Shown: positions 35,342 to 49,998, numbered from the stretch's first letter. The stretch is 64,000 bases of DNA from Kocuria turfanensis (GCF_001580365.1 NZ_CP014480.1:3678170-3742169), one strand, 5' to 3'. Translations and numbers: made by a program. The notes: a model not told the origin generated them from the letters alone.

Positions 35342-35790
35342 CCGCGCCGCTGCCCGCCGCGTTCCGCACCCAGGTGGTCGGTGCCGCCCTGCTGGACGAC
35401 CCGCACCGTCCCACGGCGTTCCTCGCCGCCCAGCGCGCCTACCCGGCGGGGCTGCGCGGGCTGTGGGAGTTCCCGGGCGGCAAGCAGGAGCCCGGCGAGA
35501 CCTGCGAGGCCGCCCTGCGGCGCGAGTGCGCCGAGGAGCTCGGCGCGCACGTGGAGCTGCTGGCGGAGGTGCCCGGCCCGCACCCGCAGGGCTGGCCCCT
35601 GAAGGACACGGCGGCGATGCGCGTCTGGACCGGCGTGCTCGCGGCGGGTTCGCCCGCTCCCGCGGCCGGGCAGGACCACCTGGCCGTGCGCTGGGTGCCG
35701 CTCGGCGACGCCGCCGCCGCGCTGGCCCTGCCCTGGATCCCGGCCGACCTGCCGATCGTGCGGGCGCTGCTCGCCCGGCTCACCGCCTGA
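35338..35790 (+). CDS. Nudix hydrolase, MutT-like 8-oxo-dGTP pyrophosphatase
   Basis: The 150-residue protein has a complete Nudix box (residues 48-70, GX5EX7REUXEEXGU) preceded by GLWEFPGG, typical of MutT enzymes that remove oxidised nucleotides. ATG overlaps the previous TGA (ATGA). MutT specificity is probable but not certain. The following 250 bases hold a tandem repeat array and no gene. Confidence 0.85.
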   Translation: MTAPLPAAFRTQVVGAALLDDPHRPTAFLAAQRAYPAGLRGLWEFPGGKQEPGETCEAALRRECAEELGAHVELLAEVPGPHPQGWPLKDTAAMRVWTGVLAAGSPAPAAGQDHLAVRWVPLGDAAAALALPWIPADLPIVRALLARLTA

Positions 35791-35869
35791 CCGGCCGACC
35801 ACCGCCCTCCGGGCCGCCCCGGACCCCGCCTGGTCGCGGTCGCCCGGGCGGCCGCCGAGAGCCCCGACC

Positions 35870-37775
<1,906 letters not shown>

Positions 37776-37778
37776 GAC

Positions 37779-40331
37779 ATGCGAGTTCCTCTGTCATGGC
37801 TGCGCGAGCACGCCCCCGTCCCCGCGGACGCCACCGCCGAGGACGTCCTGGCCACCCTGGTCCAGGTCGGCCTCGAGGAGGAGGACGTCCACCGCCCCGC
37901 GGACGAGCTGCACGGCCCGGTCGTCGTGGGCCAGGTGCTGTCCAAGGAGCCGGAGACCCACTCCAACGGCAAGACCGTCAACTGGTGCACGGTGCGCGTG
38001 GTGCCCGAGGGCCAGGAGCAGACCCTGACCGGCAAGGGCATCGACCCCTCCGGGGTGCAGGGCGTGATCTGCGGGGCCCACAACTTCGAGGTCGGGGACA
38101 AGGTCGTGGTGACCCTGCCCGGCGCCGTGCTGCCCGGGAACTTCCGGATCTCGGCGCGCAAGACCTACGGGCACACCTCCGCGGGCATGATCGCCTCGGT
38201 GCGCGAGCTCGGCATCGGGGAGGACCACGACGGCATCCTGGTGCTCTCGACGCTGGGCCTGGACCCGGAGATCGGCGCGGACGCCCTGGAGCTGCTCGGG
38301 CTCCACGACGAGGCCGCCGAGATCAACGTGACCCCGGACCGCGGCTACGCCTTCTCCATCCGCGGGGTGGCCCGCGAGTACTGCCACGCCGTGCACCAGC
38401 CCTTCACCGACCCGGCCGAGGCCGTGGCCGCCCGGGTGCCCGCCCCCACCGCGGGCGGCTTCCCCGTGACGGTCGACGACGCCGCCCCCATCCACGGCAA
38501 CCCCGGGTGCACCCGCTTCGTCGCCCGCACGGTGACCGGCATCGACGCGACCGCCCCCACGCCCCCGTGGATGTCGGCGCGGCTGCGCCTGGCGGGCATC
38601 CGCTCGATCTCCCTGCCGGTGGACATCTCCAACTACGTGATGCTCGAGTTCGGCCAGCCGCTGCACTTCTACGACCTCGGGGCGCTGGACGGGGGCATCA
38701 CCGTGCGCCGGGCCGCCGCGGGGGAGACCCTCACCACCCTCGACGGCAAGCAGCGCACCCTCGACCCCGAGGACCTGCTCATCACGGACGGCTCCGGGCC
38801 GATCGGCCTGGCCGGGGTCATGGGAGGGGCCACCACCGAGGTCTCCGACGCCACCGCCGACGTGCTCGTGGAGGCGGCCCGCTTCGACGAGGTCTCCGTC
38901 GCCCGCACCACCCGCCGGCACCGGCTGCCCTCGGAGGCGTCCAAGCGCTTCGAGCGCGGCGTGGACCCGCAGATCGCCCCGGTGGCCGCCCAGCGCGCCG
39001 TGGAGCTGCTCGTGGAGCTGGCCGGCGGCACCGCCGGTCCCGAGGTGACGGACGTGGACGCGACCACCGCCCCGGATCCCATCGAGCTGCCCTGGGACTA
39101 CGCCGGCCGGCGGGTGGGCGTGGACTACACGGCCGAGCAGGTCGTCTCCGTCCTCACCGAGCTCGGCGGCCAGGTCCGCACCACCGACGAGGGCTGGCGC
39201 GTCGTGCCGCCGTCGTGGCGCACGGACCTGCTCGCCAAGGAGGACCTCGTCGAGGAGATCGCCCGGCTCCTCGGCTACGACACGATCCCCTCGCGGCTGC
39301 CCGTGGCCCCGCCCGGCCGCGGGCTGACCCCCGAGCAGCAGGCCCGCAAGCGCGTGGCGGACGCGCTCGCCGCCGCGGGACTGACCGAGGTGCTCGCCTA
39401 CCCGTTCGTCTCCCAGGACGACAACGCGCTGTGGGGCGCCCCCGAGCCCGGCGCCCCCGTGCTCTCGGTCAAGCTCGCCAACCCGATCAGCGAGGCCCAG
39501 GGGATGCTGCGGGTCTCCCTGCTGCCGGGGCTGCTCGAGGTGCTGCGGCGCAACACCTCCCGCGGCTTCCGCGACCTGGCCCTGTACGAGGTCGGCCGCG
39601 TCTTCCGGCCCGTGCAGCAGCTGGTCACCCGGACCCTGCCGCCGCTCGGGGCCCACCCGGGCCAGGAGGTGCTCGACGAGCTGGAGACCGGCATCCCGGT
39701 CCAGCCGCGCCACCTCGCGGCGGTCTTCGCCGGCCGGGACGCGGCCGAGAGCCCGTGGGTCACCCCGCGTCCGGTCGACTGGCAGGACGCCCTGGACGCC
39801 GCCCGGCTGGCCGGGGAGGTCCTGGGCGTGGAGCTGACCGTGCGGCAGGGCACGCACCAGGCCTTCCACCCGGGCCGCACGGCCGTGCTCAGCGCCCCGG
39901 ACGGGACCCCGCTGGGCTACGCCGGCGAGCTGCACCCGCAGCTGGTGGCCGCCCAGGACCTGCCCGCGCGCACCGTGGCGATGGAGCTGAACCTCAGCTC
40001 GCTCATCGCCGCGGAGGTCGACGTGGTCCAGGCCCGCCCCATCTCCGGCTACCCGGCCGCCACGCAGGACGTGGCGCTCGTGGTCGAGGAGTCCGTCCCG
40101 GCCGCCGAGCTGCGCGCCGCACTGGAGGAGGGGGCGGGAGAGCTGCTCGAGGACGTCCGCGTCTTCGACGTCTACCGGGGCGCCGGGATCGAGCCGGGCC
40201 GGAAGTCGGTGGCCCTGGCGCTGCGCTTCCGGGCCCCGGACCGCACGCTGACCGCGGACGAGGCCTCCGCGGCCCGCGAGGCCGCCGTCGCGGTGGCCGC
40301 CGAGCGCCACGGCGCCGTGCTGCGCGGCTGA
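37779..40331 (+). CDS. pheT: Phenylalanine-tRNA ligase, beta subunit
   Basis: The 850-residue beta subunit has all expected domains in order: RVPLSWLREH N terminus, EMAP-like tRNA-binding domain (about 40-155, GVQGVICGAHNFEVGDKV), B3/B4 editing domain (about 210-400), B5 (about 420-490), the catalytic-like core, and the C-terminal FDX-ACB anticodon-binding domain (about 755-850). Length is slightly above the ~800 average. A strong hairpin follows the stop. Confidence 0.97.
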   Translation: MRVPLSWLREHAPVPADATAEDVLATLVQVGLEEEDVHRPADELHGPVVVGQVLSKEPETHSNGKTVNWCTVRVVPEGQEQTLTGKGIDPSGVQGVICGAHNFEVGDKVVVTLPGAVLPGNFRISARKTYGHTSAGMIASVRELGIGEDHDGILVLSTLGLDPEIGADALELLGLHDEAAEINVTPDRGYAFSIRGVAREYCHAVHQPFTDPAEAVAARVPAPTAGGFPVTVDDAAPIHGNPGCTRFVARTVTGIDATAPTPPWMSARLRLAGIRSISLPVDISNYVMLEFGQPLHFYDLGALDGGITVRRAAAGETLTTLDGKQRTLDPEDLLITDGSGPIGLAGVMGGATTEVSDATADVLVEAARFDEVSVARTTRRHRLPSEASKRFERGVDPQIAPVAAQRAVELLVELAGGTAGPEVTDVDATTAPDPIELPWDYAGRRVGVDYTAEQVVSVLTELGGQVRTTDEGWRVVPPSWRTDLLAKEDLVEEIARLLGYDTIPSRLPVAPPGRGLTPEQQARKRVADALAAAGLTEVLAYPFVSQDDNALWGAPEPGAPVLSVKLANPISEAQGMLRVSLLPGLLEVLRRNTSRGFRDLALYEVGRVFRPVQQLVTRTLPPLGAHPGQEVLDELETGIPVQPRHLAAVFAGRDAAESPWVTPRPVDWQDALDAARLAGEVLGVELTVRQGTHQAFHPGRTAVLSAPDGTPLGYAGELHPQLVAAQDLPARTVAMELNLSSLIAAEVDVVQARPISGYPAATQDVALVVEESVPAAELRAALEEGAGELLEDVRVFDVYRGAGIEPGRKSVALALRFRAPDRTLTADEASAAREAAVAVAAERHGAVLRG

Positions 40332-40344
40332 CCGACCCGCCGCC

Positions 40345-40382
40345 GCACGGCCCGCTCCCCGCCCCCGGGGAGCGGGCCGTGC
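40345..40382 (+). terminator. Strong hairpin terminator after pheT
   Basis: GCACGGCCCGCTCCCCG (40345-40361), loop CCCC, exact complement (40366-40382): a 17-bp perfect stem 14 bases after the pheT stop. No U-run, as is common in high-GC genomes. Confidence 0.7.
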
Positions 40383-40533
40383 GCCGTTCCGTGACCGGCC
40401 GGCACCCGGGCGGTCACACTCGCGTCCCGCTCCCGGGGACGGTGGGGAACTTCGGTACTGTGGCACCGGGTCCCCGACCTCGGCCCGGCGCCGTGGTCGT
40501 CCCCCTTTCCCGACCCCGTTCCAGGAGCTCAGC

Positions 40534-41151
40534 ATGACCGAGGAGACCACCGACCGGCAGGAGGCGTTCTTCGCCTTCGACGACGACGACGAGCGGGAGC
40601 ACGGGCGCTCCCGCCGGCCGATCGCCTGGAAACCGACCGCGGTGGGCCTGCTCGGGCTGCTCCTGGGCCTGGTGCTGGCCGTGAGCGGGGCCCTCGCCTG
40701 GGACGACTCCCGGAAACTGGCCGGCTACGCGGACCGGTCGTGGGTGATCCCCGGGACGTACCAGGACATGACCAACGACCTGCAGACCAAGACGTACAAC
40801 CCCATCTACCGGGGGGCGCTGCCCGTCGACGAGGCGGTCACGGCGCAGCCCTTCGACTCCGGGCTCGCCGATCCGCGTGTCCCGGAGGCGGGGGAGGAGA
40901 TCGTCTTCCGCGGCACGCAGACCGGCGACCGGGAGGGGGACTTCCACCAGGAGGCCGACGCCCTGCTCGCCGTCGAGGACGGCACGCTGCAGGTCGTCGA
41001 GACCGCCGAGGCCGGCGAGTTCGGGGACGGCATCACCGCCGGGACGATCGCGGGCCAGCGGGTCCAGGCCGCGCTGCTGCTCCTGGCGGGCCTGGGCGTG
41101 GCCGTGGGCGGGGTGTGGTACGCCCGCCGGCTCTACTCCGCCGGGCACTGA
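40534..41151 (+). CDS. Conserved two-helix membrane protein
   Basis: This 205-residue protein has an acidic N terminus (FAFDDDDEREHG), a membrane helix at about 35-56, a ~110-residue extracellular or periplasmic-side domain (WVIPGTYQDMTNDLQTKTYNP; EEIVFRGTQTGDREGDFHQE) and a second helix near 180-197. AGGAG lies six bases before the ATG and TACTGT (40456-40461) may be its -10. No family is recognised and no catalytic motif is visible. Confidence 0.7.
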   Translation: MTEETTDRQEAFFAFDDDDEREHGRSRRPIAWKPTAVGLLGLLLGLVLAVSGALAWDDSRKLAGYADRSWVIPGTYQDMTNDLQTKTYNPIYRGALPVDEAVTAQPFDSGLADPRVPEAGEEIVFRGTQTGDREGDFHQEADALLAVEDGTLQVVETAEAGEFGDGITAGTIAGQRVQAALLLLAGLGVAVGGVWYARRLYSAGH

Positions 41152-41166
41152 CCGGCCGGCCCGTTC

Positions 41167-41282
41167 CGGGCCGACACGGGACGGGTCAGCGCCGGGCGGG
41201 GGCGGGCAGTGCGGGCAGCTCCGTACGGGCCGACACGGGACGGGTCAGCGCCGGGCGGGGGCGGGCAGTGCGGGCAGCTCCG
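41167..41282. repeat. 57-bp exact direct repeat at the 3' end of the M1 peptidase gene
   Basis: Bases 41167-41223 and 41226-41282 are identical, with an offset of 59. The second copy contains the last ~13 codons and stop of the minus-strand peptidase gene; the first lies just beyond the stop. A recent tandem duplication is the simplest explanation. Confidence 0.9.
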
Positions 41283-42627
41283 GGCGGAGCAGCCACGCGT
41301 CCAGCAGGCCGTCGAGCTCCGCCCAGCGCTGCGGGGGCGCCCAGGAGCGCAGGTGCTCGCGGAAGCCGGCCGTGCTCACCCACCCGTCGCGGTGGGCCGC
41401 GACCCAGCCGCGGAGCATGCCCCGGAAGGCCTCCTCGCCCAGCGCCTCGCGCAGGGCGTGGACGGTGAGAGCGCCGCGCACGTAGACCACGTCGTCGAAC
41501 AGGCGCACCTGCCCGGGATCGCCGATCAGGAGGTCCTGGCGCATCCTGGAGAGGGTCCGGTGGGCCTTCTCCGCGTGCCAGCGGGCCGGCTTGTCCCCGG
41601 AGGCCTCGGACCAGACCCACTCCGCGTAGGACGCGAAGCCCTCGTTGAGCCAGATGTCCTGCCAGGAGGCGAGCACGAGGCTGTTGCCGAACCACTGGTG
41701 GGCCAGCTCGTGGGCCACCAGCCGCTGCTCCTCCCAGTCCGTGCCGAGCTGGTTCTTGCCGAACACGGAGCAGGCGAAGCACTCGAACGGGTCCTCGAGC
41801 GACTCGTCCACGACCACCACGGTGTAGCTGGGGAAGGGGTAGGGGCCGAACCACTCCGTGAAGGCCTCGAGCATCCTGCCCTGCTCCGCGAAGGTCTTCT
41901 CGGCCTTCTTCTGCCGCTTCTTCGAGCACACGAGGTACTGCGGGACCCGGGATCCGGTGAGCTCGCTGCGCCGGTACGGCCCGATCTGCACGGTGGCCAG
42001 GTACGGCGGCAGCGGCACCCGGGAGGTGTAGACCCAGTGGCGCTCGCCGTCGCGCTCGGCCACCGACTCCAGCTCGCCGTGCACCACGACCTCGTAGTCG
42101 GCGTCCGCGTGCACGCTCACCCGGTAGGTCGCCCGGTGCGAGGGGTGGTCCACGCACGGGAACCAGGTGGAGGAGCCGGTGGGCTGCCCGGCGACGAGCA
42201 CGCCGTCGTCGAGCTCGGCCCAGCCGATCTCGCCCCACGGGCCGTCGAGGGACTCCGGGTAGCCCTCGTAGGCCACGGTGAGCACGAAGGACTCCCCGGC
42301 GGCGACCGGCCGCGGCAGGGTGAGCACGAGCCGGCTGCCCCGGTGCTGCACCCCGACCTTGCGGGGGCCCAGGAGCCCGCCGAGCCCGCCGCCGCCGACG
42401 CGGGCGTCGGTCACGGCGAGCTCGGTGAGGTCCAGCTCGATCCGGTCCGTGTCGCGGAGGGCGCGGCAGGTCAGGACCGCCCGGGCCTCGAGCCCGTTGT
42501 CCTCCACGTCGTAGTCCAGGTCCAGGTCGTAGTGCTCCACGGTGGCCGCGCAGCACCCGACGAACGGGGTGTAGGGGTCGCGGGCGCCGTCCGCCCCGAG
42601 GTAGCGGTGCACCGGTGCCGCGCTCAC
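41245..42627 (-). CDS. M1-family zinc metallopeptidase (short aminopeptidase N type)
   Basis: This 460-residue protein has the gluzincin motif HELAH (His306, Glu307, His310) and third ligand Glu329 in LNEGFASY, exactly HExxH-x18-E, after an N-terminal beta domain. It lacks the long C-terminal helical domain of classical PepN. In place of the exopeptidase motif GxMEN it has FACSVFGKN at the expected position, so aminopeptidase activity is not assured. GTG start overlaps the upstream oxidoreductase stop by four bases, so they form an operon. Confidence 0.85.
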   Translation of the reverse strand: MSAAPVHRYLGADGARDPYTPFVGCCAATVEHYDLDLDYDVEDNGLEARAVLTCRALRDTDRIELDLTELAVTDARVGGGGLGGLLGPRKVGVQHRGSRLVLTLPRPVAAGESFVLTVAYEGYPESLDGPWGEIGWAELDDGVLVAGQPTGSSTWFPCVDHPSHRATYRVSVHADADYEVVVHGELESVAERDGERHWVYTSRVPLPPYLATVQIGPYRRSELTGSRVPQYLVCSKKRQKKAEKTFAEQGRMLEAFTEWFGPYPFPSYTVVVVDESLEDPFECFACSVFGKNQLGTDWEEQRLVAHELAHQWFGNSLVLASWQDIWLNEGFASYAEWVWSEASGDKPARWHAEKAHRTLSRMRQDLLIGDPGQVRLFDDVVYVRGALTVHALREALGEEAFRGMLRGWVAAHRDGWVSTAGFREHLRSWAPPQRWAELDGLLDAWLLRPELPALPAPARR

Positions 42628-43592
42628 GGGACCAGCAGCAGCTTGCCCTGGGCGGCCCGGGACCGGAGCACCTCGTGCGCCTGCCGTGCCTGCGCCAGGG
42701 GGAAGGTCTGCGCGACGCGCACGGTCAGGGACCCGTCGAGCACCGCGTCGAAGAGCTCGCCGGCGCGCCAGTTGCGCTCCTTCTCGTCGAGCAGGTAGTC
42801 GTTGAGCGTGGGCCGGGTGACGTACAGGGAGCCGTGCCGGGCGAGACCCTGCAGGTCGAACGGGGGCACCTGGCCGGAGGAGCCGCCGAAGAGCACCAGC
42901 ACCCCGCGCTTGCGCAGCGCCCGGAGCGACTCGTCGAAGGTGTCCTTGCCCACGGAGTCGTAGACCACGTCCGCGCCGCGGCCGCCGGTGAGCTCCCGGA
43001 CCCGCTCGGCGTAGCCCTCGTAGCCGACGAGGGCGTGGTCGGCGCCCAGCGAGCGCGCCGTCTCCGCCTTGTCCTGCGAGCCGACCAGGGCGATGACCGT
43101 GGCGCCCAGCGACCTCAGCAGCTGCACCGTCAGACCGCCGACCCCGCCCGCGCCGGCGGTGATCACAGCGACGTCGCCCTCCTGCACGGGGTAGGTGGAG
43201 CGGACCAGGTAGTGGGCCGTGAGGCCCTGCAGCGGCAGGGCCGCCGCGACCTCGTCGGAGACCCCGGCGGGCACCCGCAGGGCCTTATCCGCGTCGACCA
43301 GGAAGGCGTCCGCGTACGTCCGGGTGGCCTGCGACGTCGTGACCCGGTCGCCGAGGGCGAAGTGCTCCACCGCGGAGCCGACGCCCGTGACCACGCCCAT
43401 GCCCTCGGAGCCCGGGGTGAAGGGGTGCTCCACGGGGTAGACGCCCTCGCACTGGTAGACCTCGATGAAGTTCACCCCCGCGGCGCGGGTCTCGACGAGC
43501 AGCTGCTGCGGGCCCGGTTCGAGGTCCGGGCGCTCGCCGAGGGACAGGACCTCGGGGCCTCCGGACTGCTCGACCATGACGGAACGGACCAT
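42624..43592 (-). CDS. Quinone oxidoreductase-like MDR-family NADPH oxidoreductase
   Basis: This 322-residue medium-chain reductase has AGVNFIEVYQCEGVYPVEHPF, PGSEGMGVV, the NADPH motif AGAGGVGGLTVQLLRSLG and a C-terminal GKLLLVP. It lacks the zinc ligands of alcohol dehydrogenases, as in the QOR group, which reduces quinones or enones. AGGAGG lies eight bases before the ATG; TACGAT (plus 43632-43637, read on the minus strand) is a candidate -10. It is divergent from argC. Confidence 0.88.
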   Translation of the reverse strand: MVRSVMVEQSGGPEVLSLGERPDLEPGPQQLLVETRAAGVNFIEVYQCEGVYPVEHPFTPGSEGMGVVTGVGSAVEHFALGDRVTTSQATRTYADAFLVDADKALRVPAGVSDEVAAALPLQGLTAHYLVRSTYPVQEGDVAVITAGAGGVGGLTVQLLRSLGATVIALVGSQDKAETARSLGADHALVGYEGYAERVRELTGGRGADVVYDSVGKDTFDESLRALRKRGVLVLFGGSSGQVPPFDLQGLARHGSLYVTRPTLNDYLLDEKERNWRAGELFDAVLDGSLTVRVAQTFPLAQARQAHEVLRSRAAQGKLLLVP

Positions 43593-43889
43593 GACGGGTA
43601 CCTCCTGGACTTCGCGGACGGAACGCCCTCATCGTAGGCACGCCGTCCCGGGCGGCACTGCCCGCGGCGGCCCCGCAGGGGTAGCGTGAGCACAAGTGGG
43701 GGCAGAAGTGGGGGCACGGCAGGACCCCCGTCATGATCGAGGTTTGCGTCCGGAAAGCGTAGATTCGGGGGCAGAGCCGTTCCGGGGGGAACGACGGACG
43801 GCCTCGGCCGGAGCGACACCCGGTGACCCGTGCTGCGACCCAGCGGCCCGGGCGCCGCGCCGGAGGCCGTCGGTGCTCTCCCCGTCACG
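43593..43889. other. Intergenic region between qor and argC operator
   Basis: Nearly 300 bases without a convincing gene. It holds the minus-strand promoter of the oxidoreductase, a 12-bp tandem pair (AAGTGGGGGCAS near 43694-43717), a rightward hexamer TAGATT near 43760 and a GTG-started 73-codon reading frame (43696-43917) with no family resemblance that runs into the arg operator. I see no RNA gene. Confidence 0.5.
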
Positions 43890-46199
<2,310 letters not shown>

Positions 46200-46244
46200 C
46201 CCGCCCACCGCCCACCGTCCCACCGCCCACGGCGCAGGAGAACC

Positions 46245-47174
46245 ATGCCCCACCCGAGTGACCCGACCCGCTACGAGACCGCCCAGCTGAAGGCGGGCGT
46301 CCTGATGGAGGCGCTGCCCTGGATCCAGCGCTACGCCGGCGCCGTGATGGTCTTCAAGTACGGGGGCAACGCCATGGTCTCCGAGCCGCTGCGCGAGGCC
46401 TTCGCCCAGGACATGGTCTTCCTGCGCCACGTCGGCGTCCGGCCGGTGGTCGTGCACGGCGGCGGACCGCAGATCAACCGGATGCTGGAGCGGCTGGGCA
46501 TCGCCTCCGAGTTCCGCGGGGGACTGCGGGTGACGTCCCGGGAGGCCGTGGACGCGATCCGGATGGTGCTCACGGGCCAGGTCCAGCGCGAGCTCGTCTC
46601 CCTGCTCAACGCCACCGGCCCCTACGCCGTCGGGCTGTCCGGGGAGGACGCCGAGCTCTTCCGCGCGGTGCGCCGGGGCACGGTGGTGGACGGCGCCGAG
46701 GTGGACCTGGGCCACGTGGGCGAGGTGGTCGGCGTGAACGCCGAGCCCATCACCCAGCTCCTCGACGCCGGGCGGATCCCGGTGATCTCCTCCGTGGCCC
46801 CCGAGGTCGACGTCGCCGGCCGGCCGACCGGGGAGATCCTCAACGTCAACGCCGACACCGCGGCGGCCGCGGTCGCCGTGGCCCTGCGCGCGGAGAAGTT
46901 CGTGGCGCTCACCGACGTCGAGGGCCTCTACGCGAACTGGCCCGACCGGGACTCCCTCATCTCCTCGCTGTCCACCTCGGAGCTGCGGGCCATGCTCCCG
47001 GGCCTGCAGGCGGGAATGATCCCCAAGATGGAGGCGGCCCTGCGGGCCGTGGAGGGCGGGGCGCGCCGGGCGTCCATCGTGGACGGGCGCAGCCCGCACA
47101 CGTGCCTGCTCGAGATCTTCACCGACACCGGCATCGGAACCCAGCTCGTCCCCGACCACGGAGCCTCGTCATGA
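46245..47174 (+). CDS. argB: Acetylglutamate kinase
   Basis: ArgB phosphorylates N-acetylglutamate and is commonly feedback-inhibited by arginine. The 309-residue protein has [38 protein letters not shown] and [30 protein letters not shown]. The N-terminal helix (residues ~5-25) is of the arginine-sensitive, hexameric type. ATG 46245 follows AGGAG. argD overlaps the stop. Confidence 0.96.
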   Translation: MPHPSDPTRYETAQLKAGVLMEALPWIQRYAGAVMVFKYGGNAMVSEPLREAFAQDMVFLRHVGVRPVVVHGGGPQINRMLERLGIASEFRGGLRVTSREAVDAIRMVLTGQVQRELVSLLNATGPYAVGLSGEDAELFRAVRRGTVVDGAEVDLGHVGEVVGVNAEPITQLLDAGRIPVISSVAPEVDVAGRPTGEILNVNADTAAAAVAVALRAEKFVALTDVEGLYANWPDRDSLISSLSTSELRAMLPGLQAGMIPKMEAALRAVEGGARRASIVDGRSPHTCLLEIFTDTGIGTQLVPDHGASS

Positions 47175-48511
47175 CCGCCGCCCAGCACACCACCTCCCGC
47201 TACTCCGCGCAGACCGCCCTGCTCGGGGAGTACTCCGACTCCCTGCTCGGCGTCTTCGGCAGCCCCTCCCTCGTGCTCACCCACGGCCACGGCGCCGTGG
47301 TCACCGACGCCGACGGCCGGGACTACCTGGACCTGCTGGCGGGCATCGCCGTGAACGCCCTCGGCCACGCCCACCCCCGCTGGGTGGAGATCGTCTCCCG
47401 CCAGCTGGCCACGCTGGGTCACGTCTCCAACTTCTTCACCTCGCCGCAGCAGATCGCCCTCGCCGGGAAGCTGCTGTCCCTGGCCGGGGCCCCCGCCGGG
47501 TCCCACGTGTTCTTCGCCAACTCCGGGACCGAGGCCAACGAGGCGGCGTTCAAGCTCGCCCGGCGGCACGGCCAGGAGCACCCCGGTCCGGACGGCCGGC
47601 CCCGCAGCACGGTCCTGGCCCTCGAGTCGGCCTTCCACGGGCGCACCATGGGTGCTCTGGCGCTGACCGCCAAGGAGGCCTACCGGGCGCCCTTCGAGCC
47701 GCTGCCCGGCGGGGTGCGGCACATCCCCGCCACGCTCGAGGCCCTGGAGCAGCACCTCGACGGGACGGTCGCCGCGCTCGTCGTGGAGCCGGTGCAGGGC
47801 GAGGCCGGCGTGCACGAGCTGCCCGAGGGCTTCCTCCGGCGCGCCCGGGAGCTGACCCGCCGGCACGGGGCGCTGCTGGTCGTGGACGAGGTGCAGACCG
47901 GCGTGGGCCGCACCGGGCGCTGGTTCGCCTCCTCGACCGAGCTCACCGGGGACGACCTGCCGGACGCGCTGACCCTGGCCAAGGGGCTGGGCGGGGGCTT
48001 CCCGATCGGGGCGATGCTCACCGTGGGGCCCGAGGTCTCCGCCCTGCTGGGCGCCGGCCAGCACGGCACCACCTTCGGCGGCAACCCTCCGGCCACCGCC
48101 GCGGGACTGGCCACCGTCACGGTCATCGAGGAGGACGGACTGCTCGAGCACGCCCGCACGGTCGGCGCCCTGCTCGGCGACGGGCTGCGGGCGGTCCCCG
48201 GCGTCGGCGACGTGCGCCAGCGCGGCCTGCTGATCGGCGCCGACCTCCTCGTCCCCGAGGGCGCCGCCGCCCCGTTCGGGCCGGCCGTGGTCGAGGCCGC
48301 GCGGGAGGCCGGGTTCATCGTCAACGCCACCGGTCCCGCGACCCTGCGCCTGGCCCCGCCCCTGATCCTCACGGAGGAGCAGGCACGCACCTTCCTCGAG
48401 GCCCTGCCCGGGATCCTGTCCACCGCCACCACCGCCACCACCGCCGTCGCGGCCCCCGCCGCGTCCCCGGCCGGCACCCCTCCGGCCGCCGTCCCCGCGA
48501 AAGAAGCATGA
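47171..48511 (+). CDS. argD: Acetylornithine aminotransferase
   Basis: The 446-residue class III PLP aminotransferase has [43 protein letters not shown] and PLP Lys271 in [17 protein letters not shown] ~30-residue Ala/Thr/Pro tail ([13 protein letters not shown]) extends past the usual end. ATG overlaps the argB TGA; argF overlaps the end in the same way. Confidence 0.95.
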   Translation: MTAAQHTTSRYSAQTALLGEYSDSLLGVFGSPSLVLTHGHGAVVTDADGRDYLDLLAGIAVNALGHAHPRWVEIVSRQLATLGHVSNFFTSPQQIALAGKLLSLAGAPAGSHVFFANSGTEANEAAFKLARRHGQEHPGPDGRPRSTVLALESAFHGRTMGALALTAKEAYRAPFEPLPGGVRHIPATLEALEQHLDGTVAALVVEPVQGEAGVHELPEGFLRRARELTRRHGALLVVDEVQTGVGRTGRWFASSTELTGDDLPDALTLAKGLGGGFPIGAMLTVGPEVSALLGAGQHGTTFGGNPPATAAGLATVTVIEEDGLLEHARTVGALLGDGLRAVPGVGDVRQRGLLIGADLLVPEGAAAPFGPAVVEAAREAGFIVNATGPATLRLAPPLILTEEQARTFLEALPGILSTATTATTAVAAPAASPAGTPPAAVPAKEA

Positions 48512-49488
48512 ACCCGTCCATGACCCCCCGCCACTTCCTCGTCGACACGGACCTCACCCAGCAGGAGCAGTCCGAGGTGCTCGAGCTCGCGCTCGCCCTC
48601 AAGGCCGACCGCTGGGCCCACCGCCCCTACGCCGGCCCGCAGACCGTGGCCGTCATCTTCGACAAGACCTCCACCCGCACCCGGGCCTCCTTCTCCGCCG
48701 GCATCGCCGACCTCGGCGGCAACCCCCTGATGATCAACCCGGGGGAGTCCCAGCTGGGCAAGGAGAGCGTGGCCGACACGGCGCGCGTGTTCTCCCGCAT
48801 GGTCTCCACGATCGTCTGGCGCACCTACGCCCAGTCCGGGCTCGAGAAGATGGCCGCCGCCTCGGACGTGCCCGTGGTCAACGGGCTGTCCGACGCCTAC
48901 CACCCCTGCCAGATCCTCGCGGACCTGCTCACGGTCCGCGAGCACCGGGGAGACCCCGCCGGGCTGACCTTCGCCTACCTCGGGGACGCCGCCAACAACA
49001 TGGCCCACTCCTACCTGCTGGGCGGGGCCACCGCCGGCATGCACGTGCGGGTGGCCGGGCCGCAGGGCTACCTGCCGGACCCGGGAGTCGTCCGGGCCGC
49101 CGAGGAGCGGGCCGCCCGGACCGGCGGGTCGGTGCGGGTGACCACCGACCCGGCCGAGGCGCTCACCGGCGCGGACGTGGTGTGCACCGACACCTGGGTG
49201 TCCATGGGGCAGGAGGCCGAGACCGAGGCCCGGGCCCGGATCTTCCGGCCCTACTGCGTGGACGCCGCCGCCATGGCCCGGGCCGAGCCCGGGGCGCTGT
49301 TCCTGCACTGCCTGCCCGCCTTCCGGGGCTCGGAGGTCGCCGCGGAGGTCATCGACGGCCCGCAGTCGGTCGTCTGGGACGAGGCCGAGAACCGGCTGCA
49401 CGCGCAGAAGGCGCTGCTCGTGTGGCTCATGGCCCGGTCCGGGCGCTACGACCTCGACGCCGCCCGCTCCCCGGGCCCGCCGGCATGA
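48508..49488 (+). CDS. argF: Ornithine carbamoyltransferase
   Basis: ArgF transfers the carbamoyl group to ornithine to give citrulline. The 326-residue protein has the carbamoyl-phosphate motif [12 protein letters not shown] (about residues 51-62), [20 protein letters not shown] and [11 protein letters not shown] overlaps the argD stop and its own TGA overlaps the argR ATG. Confidence 0.96.
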   Translation: MNPSMTPRHFLVDTDLTQQEQSEVLELALALKADRWAHRPYAGPQTVAVIFDKTSTRTRASFSAGIADLGGNPLMINPGESQLGKESVADTARVFSRMVSTIVWRTYAQSGLEKMAAASDVPVVNGLSDAYHPCQILADLLTVREHRGDPAGLTFAYLGDAANNMAHSYLLGGATAGMHVRVAGPQGYLPDPGVVRAAEERAARTGGSVRVTTDPAEALTGADVVCTDTWVSMGQEAETEARARIFRPYCVDAAAMARAEPGALFLHCLPAFRGSEVAAEVIDGPQSVVWDEAENRLHAQKALLVWLMARSGRYDLDAARSPGPPA

Positions 49489-49979
49489 GCATCCCCGCGA
49501 CCAAGACCGCCCGTCAGGCGCGGATCGTGGCCCTGGTGACCGGCGGCGCCGTCCACTCCCAGGCCGAGCTGGCGGCCCTGCTGGCCCAGGACGGCGTGCA
49601 GGTCACGCAGGCCACGCTCTCCCGCGACCTGGTCGAGCTCGGCGCCGTGCGGGTCCGGGACGGGGCCGGCGCCCTCGTCTACGCGGTCCCGCAGGCCGGG
49701 GCCGACCGCGCACCCGCCTCCGGGATCACCCAGGAGGTGCTCGACGCGCGGCTGGCGTCCCTGTGCCGGGAGCTGCTCGTCACGGCCGAGGCCAGCGCCA
49801 ACCTCGTGGTGCTGCGCACCCCGCCGGGAGCCGCCCAGTACTTCGCCTCCGCCATCGACACCTCCGTGCTCCCGGCGGTGCTCGGGACCATCGCCGGCGA
49901 CGACACGATCATGGTGGTCTGCCGGGAGGCCGACGGCGGCGAGGCCGTGGCCCGTCGGTTCCTGGACCTCGCCGACTGA
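49485..49979 (+). CDS. argR: Arginine repressor
   Basis: ArgR is the hexameric arginine-responsive repressor. The 164-residue protein has an N-terminal winged helix ([39 protein letters not shown]) and a C-terminal arginine-binding domain ([20 protein letters not shown]). ATG overlaps the argF stop. The AT-rich boxes before argC and argG are its likely targets. Confidence 0.96.
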   Translation: MSIPATKTARQARIVALVTGGAVHSQAELAALLAQDGVQVTQATLSRDLVELGAVRVRDGAGALVYAVPQAGADRAPASGITQEVLDARLASLCRELLVTAEASANLVVLRTPPGAAQYFASAIDTSVLPAVLGTIAGDDTIMVVCREADGGEAVARRFLDLAD

Positions 49980-49998
49980 TCCCCGCCGCCCGCAGGAA

